NCBI GenBank assembly: GCA_964373775.1
Contig: CAYJWA010000034.1
Span: 1 to 10,098, forward strand
DNA length: 10,098 nucleotides
Direction of reading: 5' to 3'
DNA from: UBA10002 sp964373775
Lineage (GTDB): Bacteria > Patescibacteriota > Minisyncoccia > Phycocordibacterales > UBA10002
Each line of letters starts with the position of its first letter. The stretch's first letter is position 1. Shown here in pieces: positions 5,712 through 10,098 of the stretch. Under the pieces are notes generated by a model. That model did not search any database. It was given only the letters and a program-made list of their open reading frames with translations, and was not told the DNA's origin. A program made the translations under genes and the position numbers.

Positions 5712-6998
5712 ATGCAGAAGCGAAAACGGAACAGATATACGCTCTGGGCTATTCTTTTTCTCATTCCCGCCATCGCCGGGGGACAGGATATTTCCGCGCG
5801 GCGCGCGGAACTTGAGAAGAATCTGGCGGCGCTGGAGGGGCAAATTGCGGAGCAGCAGAAAATTCTGGATATGCGGCAGCGCGAATCCGTCACGCTGGAA
5901 CGCGACATTGACATCCTAAACGCCAAGATTGAGCGCGCGAAACTCTCCATCCGCGCGCGCACCCTTGCAATTGAAGGGCTCTCCCGCGAGATTGCGGATA
6001 AAGAGACGCGCATCGGCTCTCTCTCGGGAAAGATTGCGCGGGAGAAGGAATCGCTCGCGGCGCTGATTCGCCGGACAGACAAGACGGACGCATTCTCACT
6101 TGCGGAGGTGATGCTCGGAGGAAAAAACCTCTCCGCGTTCCTGGAAGACGCGGACGCGTACCGCGTCATCAAGGACGCGCTCCGCGATTCGTTCCGCGCC
6201 CTGGAAACGGACAAAACCGAGACAGAGGAAGAGCGGGCATCGCTTTCAGAGAAGCGCGGAGAGGAAGTGGAACTGAGGAAACTGCAGGAACTTGAGAAAA
6301 GAAAAATAGAGGCACAAGAAGCCGAAAAGCGGCGGATTCTCAAAATCTCTCGCGGCATTGAAGCGGAATATCAGAAAATTATCCGCGCGCAAAAGCTTTC
6401 CGCGACAGAGATTCGCGCGGAGCTCTTTACCCTGCGCGGCTCCGCCGCGATTCCGTTTGAAAAAGCGTTGGAATTCGCGAGTGCCGCAGGCAAGAAAACC
6501 GGCGTGCGTCCCGCGCTCATCCTGGGCGTTATCGCGGAAGAGTCAAATCTCGGAGAAAATATCGGCACCGGCAGCTGGCGCACGGATATGAAAGCCCCCC
6601 GCGACACAGAGCCGTTTCTAGACATTACGCGCCGCCTCGGCCTTGACCCCGACCAGATGCCGGTCTCCAAGAAAGCGTGGTACGGATACGGCGGCGCCAT
6701 GGGACCGGCGCAGTTTATTCCTTCCACCTGGGTTTTATATGAAGAGCGGATTGCCCGCGCCACCGACCACAACCCGCCGAATCCGTGGGACCCGTACGAC
6801 GCATTTTTTGCGGCGGCAATTCTCCTCAGGGACAACGGGGCGGACAGCGGTGGTTTTAGAGCGGAGCGGCTTGCCGCGCTCCGCTACTTCGCGGGCTGGC
6901 AGAACGCCAAGAAAAAAGCGTACGCCTTTTACGGAGACGAGGTGATGGAGCTTGCGGAGAAATATCAACAGCAGATCAACATACTGACCGGTTCGTAA
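5712..6998 (+). CDS. Secreted coiled-coil protein with C-terminal lytic transglycosylase domain
   Basis: A 428-residue exported peptidoglycan-cleaving enzyme candidate. Residues 1-7 are basic (QKRKRNR), followed by a hydrophobic segment (about 8-23) and a likely signal cleavage or anchor near AGGQ. Residues about 25-235 are highly charged heptad-rich coiled coil of the kind found at the N-terminus of PcsB/EnvC-like wall hydrolase regulators. Residues about 247-415 resemble an SLT/MltB-type transglycosylase. ILGVIAEESNLG (270-281) holds the likely catalytic Glu (E277, preceding Ser). GAMGPAQFIPSTW (328-340) is the family's second motif. NPWDPYDAFFAAAILL (357-372) and ALRYFAGW (389-396) follow. 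It probably acts at the cell surface in wall growth or division. The coiled coil may recruit it to an FtsEX-like complex, but that is inference. It has its own promoter. Confidence 0.85.
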   Translation: MQKRKRNRYTLWAILFLIPAIAGGQDISARRAELEKNLAALEGQIAEQQKILDMRQRESVTLERDIDILNAKIERAKLSIRARTLAIEGLSREIADKETRIGSLSGKIAREKESLAALIRRTDKTDAFSLAEVMLGGKNLSAFLEDADAYRVIKDALRDSFRALETDKTETEEERASLSEKRGEEVELRKLQELEKRKIEAQEAEKRRILKISRGIEAEYQKIIRAQKLSATEIRAELFTLRGSAAIPFEKALEFASAAGKKTGVRPALILGVIAEESNLGENIGTGSWRTDMKAPRDTEPFLDITRRLGLDPDQMPVSKKAWYGYGGAMGPAQFIPSTWVLYEERIARATDHNPPNPWDPYDAFFAAAILLRDNGADSGGFRAERLAALRYFAGWQNAKKKAYAFYGDEVMELAEKYQQQINILTGS

Positions 6999-7016
6999 GA
7001 ACAAACTGTAACTGTG

Positions 7017-7112
7017 TGTCAACACCCGATGTTGACAGAGAGGAGGTGTGGTGTAATTTTTTTGTATGTCAACACCCGATGTTGACAGTCGGGGGATGTG
7101 GTGTAATTTTTT
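7017..7112 (+). repeat. Tandem 50-bp duplication carrying a palindrome
   Basis: Two copies, 7017-7066 and 7067-7112, lie at a period of exactly 50. Each begins with a perfect 8-bp palindrome TGTCAACA-CCCGA-TGTTGACA (7017-7037 and 7067-7087), then a G-rich segment, then TGTGGTGTAATTTTTT. The first 46 bases of the copies differ at only five positions, all in the G-rich segment. The right arm contains TTGACA, with TAATTT 16 bases further (7032-7037 with 7054-7059; 7082-7087 with 7104-7109), so each unit could be a promoter facing right. It lies between convergent genes, where a transcription end or an operator is equally possible. No small ORF of interest follows. Confidence 0.75.
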
Positions 7113-7130
7113 CAGAAATCTGCGCGCCTT

Positions 7131-7820
7131 TCACTGGATTTTATAGACGACATCTTTCCGTTCAACGACAACGCGCCAATTGTTGCGGCGCGCGTGCGCG
7201 TAGAGTTTCGCGTTCGGGTTAAAACAAATCGGCTCTTCCACTAATTCCAAAAGCGGAATGTCGCTCTCCGTGTCTCCCACCCCCAGCGAACCAGCAAGCG
7301 TCAACCCTTCCTTCGCCACCGCGCGCTGTACCACGAGCGCTTTATTCAGCATAAACGACTCCTCAAAGACACGCCCGGTGAACCGGTCCGTAGGTCCGAT
7401 CTCGTACATAAGGCCATACACTTTGTTAAAGCCGCTCCGCTTGCAGAAATGGTCAAGCACTCCTTTGGGTGAATGAGAAACCGCAAGCAGAAAATAGCCC
7501 TTCTTTTTGAGCGTTTTAACAAGGTCGCGCGTGAAGCGGTAGACGCGGTCTTTTTGTTCCGCAACCACCTCCTCGGCAATACCGGCAAACTCTTTGTAAG
7601 AAACGCCTTTGATGTTTCCGATGAACGCGCGGACAACTGCCGCGATGTACTTCTCGTAATCGCCTTTGCGGTCAAGCCATGCGAGTTTTTCGCGAGCAAA
7701 CTCCTGCCCCGCGCCTTTGGGAAAGACCCCCTCCTCCACCAAACGGTTCACCAGTTCAATCAAGAGCGAGGAGCGGAAGATGGTCCCGTCTATATCAAAT
7801 ATTGCGACTCTTTTTGACAT
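7131..7820 (-). CDS. HAD superfamily (subfamily IB, SerB-like) phosphatase
   Basis: A 229-residue HAD hydrolase, a Mg-dependent phosphatase acting through an aspartyl-phosphate intermediate. All four motifs are present: I, FDIDGT with nucleophile D9 and acid/base D11; II, S115 in AVSHSP; III, K160 in FMLNKALVV; IV, GVGDTESDIPLL with D183 and D187. The helical cap inserted between motifs I and II (about 17-100) is the subfamily IB arrangement found in phosphoserine phosphatase relatives. The substrate is not determinable. The start is MSKRVAIFDIDGT at 7820. An in-frame ATG at 7847 would add MHWYHWYIG, which is simply the translation of the ATTGGTAT repeat. Stop TGA. No Shine-Dalgarno; it is probably read with metK or from a promoter inside the repeat (TATATT words lie just upstream). 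Confidence 0.88.
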   Translation of the reverse strand: MSKRVAIFDIDGTIFRSSLLIELVNRLVEEGVFPKGAGQEFAREKLAWLDRKGDYEKYIAAVVRAFIGNIKGVSYKEFAGIAEEVVAEQKDRVYRFTRDLVKTLKKKGYFLLAVSHSPKGVLDHFCKRSGFNKVYGLMYEIGPTDRFTGRVFEESFMLNKALVVQRAVAKEGLTLAGSLGVGDTESDIPLLELVEEPICFNPNAKLYAHARRNNWRVVVERKDVVYKIQ

Positions 7821-7928
7821 ACCAATATACCAATGATACCAATGCAACGAATAGATACAAATGTTTCTTCTGTTCCTTCTTATTCGTATCTATTGGTATA
7901 TTGGTACGAATTCGTATATTGGTATTTC
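7820..7928. repeat. ATTGGTAT/ATTCGTAT iterated repeat with 15-bp inverted arms
   Basis: TACCAATATACCAAT (7820-7834) returns as its exact reverse complement at 7892-7906. Around these are more copies of ATTGGTAT and ATTCGTAT words in both orientations (for example 7881-7888 and 7910-7925). The element fills nearly the whole spacer between metK and the HAD gene, and its left arm touches the HAD start codon. The rest of the loop (7835-7891) is AT-rich and T/C-rich with no other visible function. Confidence 0.7.
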
Positions 7929-7929
7929 G

Positions 7930-8985
7930 CTACAACTTGATAATCTCCTCCCACGGCAGTCCTTTCTTCCCGAAATGCCCATATGCGGCGGTCTGAAGAT
8001 AGAGCGGACGGCGCAGGTTGAGCCGCTCAATAATCGCGAGCGGACGAAAGTCAAAATGCTTTTTGACAAGCGCGGCCATACTCCGTCCCTTCTCATCAAT
8101 TGCGTGCACCATCAAGGGCTCCACATGACCGATAGCGTACGCAACAGAAACGAGGCAATCCTTTGCATACCCGTTCGCCACGATGTTCTTCGCAACGAAC
8201 CGGCACATATACGCGGCTGAACGGTCCACCTTGGTCAGATCCTTCCCGGAGAACGCTCCTCCGCCGTGGCAGATGAGCCCGCCGTAGGTGTCTACCATGA
8301 TTTTTCTCCCCGTGAGTCCGGTATCTGCATCAAACCCGCCTTGCACAAAACTGCCGGTCGGGTTAACAAGAATCTCAATTCCCTTACGCGCGCCGACAAT
8401 GGGCGTAATAATCTTTTTCTTTACGGTTTCCTCAACCTCGTCATGCCCGGTCTTTTTGTCATGCTGGGTAGAAACAAGAACGGTTGCTATTCTTCCGTTC
8501 TGAATCGTAATCTGGGTTTTGCCGTCAGGCTTGAGCCAATGTATTTCTTTTTTCTCCCGCGCCTCTTGCAGGCGCCGCGCAAGCTTATGAACAAGCACGA
8601 CGCCGGTCGGGAGGTACTCCGGAGTTTCTTTCGTGGCGAATCCGTACATAATGCCCTGGTCACCAGCGCCTCCGGTATTAACTCCCTGCGCAATATCCGG
8701 CGACTGCTGTACGATAAATACCTGAATATCCAGACCGTTTTCGTTGCCTATCGTACGGTAGAGGTCGCGCGCGATTTTTTCGTAATTCACTTTCGCTTTG
8801 GTCGTAACCTCTCCTCCGATGACCAAATGCCCGTGACTTCCGAATGTCTCCACCGCAACGCGGCTCATCGGGTCCTGCCGGAGACATTCGTCCAAAATTG
8901 CGTCAGAAATCTGATCGCAGATTTTATCCGGATGCCCGTTCGTAACGCTCTCCACGGTATATGTTTTCCGGTCGTGTATGTGCAT
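7930..8985 (-). CDS. metK: S-adenosylmethionine synthetase
   Basis: Makes S-adenosylmethionine from methionine and ATP, the methyl donor for RNA, protein and DNA methylation. The 351-residue product has the family signatures: ESVTNGHPDKICDQISDAI (12-30) with H18 and D20; GAGDQGIMYG (106-115); LKPDGKTQ (151-158); GLTGRKIMVDTYGG (223-236); and the second glycine motif GGGAFSGKDLTKVDRSAAY (241-259). It ends in AAYGHFGKKGLPWEE. It is shorter than the usual 380-400 residues: the mobile active-site loop between QSPD and GAGDQG is only QGVNTG-like, and the C-terminal tail after PWE is almost absent. AIGHVEP (284-290) replaces the usual AIGVAEP. Start MHIHDRKTYTVES fits the family; no Shine-Dalgarno or clear promoter was found upstream. 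Stop TAG. Confidence 0.96.
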   Translation of the reverse strand: MHIHDRKTYTVESVTNGHPDKICDQISDAILDECLRQDPMSRVAVETFGSHGHLVIGGEVTTKAKVNYEKIARDLYRTIGNENGLDIQVFIVQQSPDIAQGVNTGGAGDQGIMYGFATKETPEYLPTGVVLVHKLARRLQEAREKKEIHWLKPDGKTQITIQNGRIATVLVSTQHDKKTGHDEVEETVKKKIITPIVGARKGIEILVNPTGSFVQGGFDADTGLTGRKIMVDTYGGLICHGGGAFSGKDLTKVDRSAAYMCRFVAKNIVANGYAKDCLVSVAYAIGHVEPLMVHAIDEKGRSMAALVKKHFDFRPLAIIERLNLRRPLYLQTAAYGHFGKKGLPWEEIIKL

Positions 8986-9040
8986 GATGTAGTGTCGCTA
9001 ATCGCACGCGAATTTAAGAACTCTGACAACGCGAATCTTC

Positions 9041-9079
9041 ATTCGAGCTATTCGAGAAAAAATTCGAGATTGATTCGTG
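9041..9079. repeat. ATTCGAG short iterations upstream of metK
   Basis: ATTCGAG occurs at 9041-9047, 9050-9056 and 9062-9068, followed by the variant ATTCGTG at 9073-9079. The spacing is 9-12 bases, about one helical turn. It lies 55-95 bases upstream of the metK start and would be in its leader or promoter region. It resembles the other ATTCGT-type words in this window and may be a related degenerate repeat. Confidence 0.45.
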
Positions 9080-9090
9080 ATGATTGTTAA

Positions 9091-9312
9091 CAAAAAATCT
9101 TCCCGACAAAGGAAGAATTGCTCGACAATTATCCTTCCCCGTTGGGGCTGGAGGGAGCACTTTACCATGAGCTTGTCGAATTGCTTTTCGATAAACTCAA
9201 GGCAAGTTGCTGACGGGTCATCGAGCCAGAACTCGCTCTCCTTCCGTCGCTTTATGCGGAGGAGGATCGCCGTCTCTTGATAAACCGATATTCAGTTGTC
9301 GGAAACATTCTA
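9091..9312 (+). pseudogene. Possible decayed gene with an internal TGA, family unknown
   Basis: In the 360-base spacer between scpB and metK, one plus-strand frame reads like protein: KEELLDNYPSPLGLEGALYH (9109-9168), then ELVELLFDKLKASC, then TGA at 9211-9213, then RVIEPELALLPSLYAEEDRR and LLINRYSVVGNILP (to about 9312). There is no ATG at its beginning (TAA at 9088-9090 directly precedes), so it would have lost both its start and its continuity. Other frames here are full of stops or low complexity. I do not recognise a family. Part of it (ELVELLFDKLK) coincides with a palindromic repeat at 9168-9199, so some of the protein-like look could be accidental. Confidence 0.3.
9168..9199. repeat. 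GAGCTTGTCGAA-type palindromic element
   Basis: TGAGCTTGTCGAA (9168-9180) pairs with TTCGATAAACTCA (9187-9199) around a 6-nt loop, with one G-U pair and one mismatch. The arms resemble the dispersed GAGCTTGTCGAA / TTCGACAAGCTC palindromes that occur in many bacterial genomes; this is recalled, not searched. A single copy is seen here. Confidence 0.5.
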
Positions 9313-9345
9313 CCGAGGCGAAGAAAAAAAGCAATGAGGAGCTGT

Positions 9346-9368
9346 GGAAAAGTAGCGGCTACTTTTCC
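9346..9368 (-). terminator. Perfect palindrome over the scpB stop codon (possible terminator)
   Basis: GGAAAAGTAGC (9346-9356) and GCTACTTTTCC (9358-9368) are exact reverse complements separated by one base, extendable by three more pairs with one G-U. As RNA the loop would be three bases. The scpB stop codon (9359-9361) lies inside the stem. On the minus strand a run of seven T (9324-9330) follows about 15 bases after the stem, too far for a classical intrinsic terminator. A dispersed palindrome that supplied the stop codon is an alternative. Confidence 0.4.
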
Positions 9369-9913
9369 GCACCGGCATCCGCCTCCGCCGCGCCCGCTTC
9401 AAACGCCGCCATCTCTTCGCGTACTGCCTGGTACTCCGGGAGCTCTTCCGCACGCGCAACGCCGAGAAAGGAAAGCAGCGCAAGCGATGGACAGTAGAGA
9501 AAAACCCGCTCGTCTTTCTCGCTTACCGCGCGCTCAATAAGCCCGCGCACCAAGAGATTGCGCAGAATAAAAGTGGAGTTCACGCCGCGGATATACTCAA
9601 GAGCGCGCCGCGACACCGGAGCGCGATACAGGATAATGGAGAGCGTCTGGAGCGCGGCTTTCCCCAACTCTCCCTCCATTTCTTCGCGCTGCAGCCGCGC
9701 AATAATTTCACTTGCCTCCGGAGCGGTCGCGAGCGCGACCGCGTCGCCCGTACGCATGAGCCGCACCCCACGCGCGGTAAGCGATTTCTGAAGCACCGAA
9801 AGTCCCGCTTCCACTTCGGGAATGTCCGCAGAAAGCATGCGCGCGAGCTCCGCAACCTGCATCGGCTCGCCTTTCCAAAACAGAATCGCTTCAATTGTTG
9901 CGCCGAGTTCCAT
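9359..9913 (-). CDS. scpB: Segregation and condensation protein ScpB
   Basis: ScpB is the winged-helix kleisin partner of the bacterial SMC-ScpAB condensin, binding ScpA to help compact and separate chromosomes. The 184-residue product has the paired winged-helix pattern: IEAILFWKGEPMQVAELARML (7-27) starts the first domain, LSIILYRAPVSRRALEYIRGVNS (91-113) the second. ILRNLLVRGLIERA (116-129) is the characteristic segment (family form RGVxS…L…LxxRGLI). Residues about 165-184 are an Ala/Glu-rich tail (EEMAAFEAGAAEADAGAEK). Length is normal for the family. ScpA is normally immediately upstream but the region to the window edge is repeat DNA, so scpA is not adjacent here within 185 bases. Only a weak purine stretch (AAGAAAG) precedes the ATG. 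Stop TAG. Confidence 0.93.
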   Translation of the reverse strand: MELGATIEAILFWKGEPMQVAELARMLSADIPEVEAGLSVLQKSLTARGVRLMRTGDAVALATAPEASEIIARLQREEMEGELGKAALQTLSIILYRAPVSRRALEYIRGVNSTFILRNLLVRGLIERAVSEKDERVFLYCPSLALLSFLGVARAEELPEYQAVREEMAAFEAGAAEADAGAEK

Positions 9914-9961
9914 GTATCTTTCTTAAAAAACTGTCTGAAAAGCTACCATTTCCAAGCAAAT

Positions 9962-9970
9962 AATATACCA
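9962..9970 (-). promoter_or_regulatory. Candidate extended -10 promoter for scpB
   Basis: On the minus strand TGGTATATT (TG-N-TATATT, hexamer 9962-9967) would start RNA near 9955, giving a leader of about 40 nt before the ATG at 9913. The -35 position (9985-9990) reads TTTCTG, weak. Unlike the other promoters in the window it would not be leaderless. Confidence 0.4.
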
Positions 9971-9989
9971 GGTGCTTTATAGAACAGAA

Positions 9990-10030
9990 ATCATCAATTT
10001 TCAATATTCAAATTCAATCTTCAATTTTCG
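9990..10030. repeat. AT-rich TCAATTTTCAA-type low-complexity stretch
   Basis: TCAATTTTC occurs at about 9994-10002 and again at 10021-10029, with TCAATATTCAAATTCAATC between. This is a simple iterated AT-rich sequence upstream of scpB and next to GGTTAGGGTT (10030-10039), which also occurs in the spacer at 3791-3800. No gene is visible between 9971 and the window end. Confidence 0.5.
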
Positions 10031-10043
10031 GTTAGGGTTTAAT

Positions 10044-10098
10044 GTAGATACGTTTAACGAATAGCGGTAGATACACTTGACGAATGGTGCACACGAAT
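10044..10098 (-). repeat. GTATCTAC-family tandem repeat, right copies
   Basis: Two units in tandem at a 23-base period begin GTAGATAC on the plus strand (10044 and 10067) and share GTAGATACnnTTnACGAAT. The second continues to the window edge with GGTGCACACGAAT. Reverse complemented, they match 2590-2621 (28 of 32, and 22 of 23 for the first unit). The array may continue beyond the window. Confidence 0.7.

Noticed and set aside
7017..7112. CRISPR array
   Set aside because: Only two units, the similarity covers nearly the whole 50-base period rather than repeat plus unique spacer, and no cas genes are present.
7821..7847. Upstream ATG extending the HAD protein by MHWYHWYIG
   Set aside because: The extension is a translation of the ATTGGTAT repeat; the family N-terminus fits the ATG at 7820.
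8266..9090. Long plus-strand open frame antisense to metK
   Set aside because: It runs opposite the clearly conserved metK, has no recognisable motif, and is of the kind expected from codon bias in the sense gene.
9211..9213. TGA read as a sense codon (alternative genetic code)
   Set aside because: No other gene in the window needs TGA readthrough, and the HAD gene ends normally at TGA. A decayed gene is simpler.

Overview
The window looks like a chromosomal segment of a small-genome bacterium, most likely a Patescibacteria/CPR member of the Parcubacteria type with a mid-range GC content. This assignment is an inference. It rests on the housekeeping gene mix, the lack of a convincing Shine-Dalgarno sequence at all seven visible starts, -10 boxes placed only 6-8 nt before several start codons (leaderless or nearly leaderless mRNAs), and many short palindromic and AT-rich repeats between and even inside genes. 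No phage, plasmid, transposase, CRISPR or defence genes are present, and no tRNA or rRNA gene was recognised.

Layout, left to right. (1) topA (+), missing only its first few codons at the window edge, runs to 2388. It carries three unrelated in-frame low-complexity insertions, two with perfect hairpins and two with G-quadruplex-like G-runs. (2) 2389-2671 is non-coding and packed with hairpins and GC-rich repeats. (3) A PfkB-family carbohydrate/nucleoside kinase (-, 2672-3709) converges on topA and diverges from (4) a D-isomer-specific 2-hydroxyacid dehydrogenase of the glyoxylate/hydroxypyruvate reductase type (+, 3860-4825). The divergent spacer holds facing -10 boxes and a GGTTAGG-type inverted-repeat element. 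(5) Ribosomal protein bL25 of the long CTC type (+, 4919-5635). (6) A secreted coiled-coil protein ending in a lytic transglycosylase domain (+, 5712-6998). (7) A convergent spacer with an exact 50-bp-period duplication of a palindrome. (8) On the minus strand, in transcription order scpB (9913-9359), metK (8985-7930) and a HAD-IB hydrolase (7820-7131), separated by repeat-filled spacers. The scpB-metK spacer may hold a decayed gene on the plus strand. (9) The right edge upstream of scpB contains AT-rich low complexity and a GTATCTAC-family tandem repeat, related in inverted orientation to a copy at 2590-2621.

The genes do not form one pathway. They cover DNA topology (TopA), chromosome condensation/segregation (ScpB), S-adenosylmethionine synthesis (MetK), translation (bL25), cell-wall remodelling (lytic transglycosylase) and small-molecule metabolism (kinase, dehydrogenase, HAD phosphatase). 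The most unusual content is the repeat ecology: several distinct palindromic or iterated families, some tolerated inside the essential gene topA, together with short-spaced extended -10 promoters. I did not find a convincing new multi-gene system.
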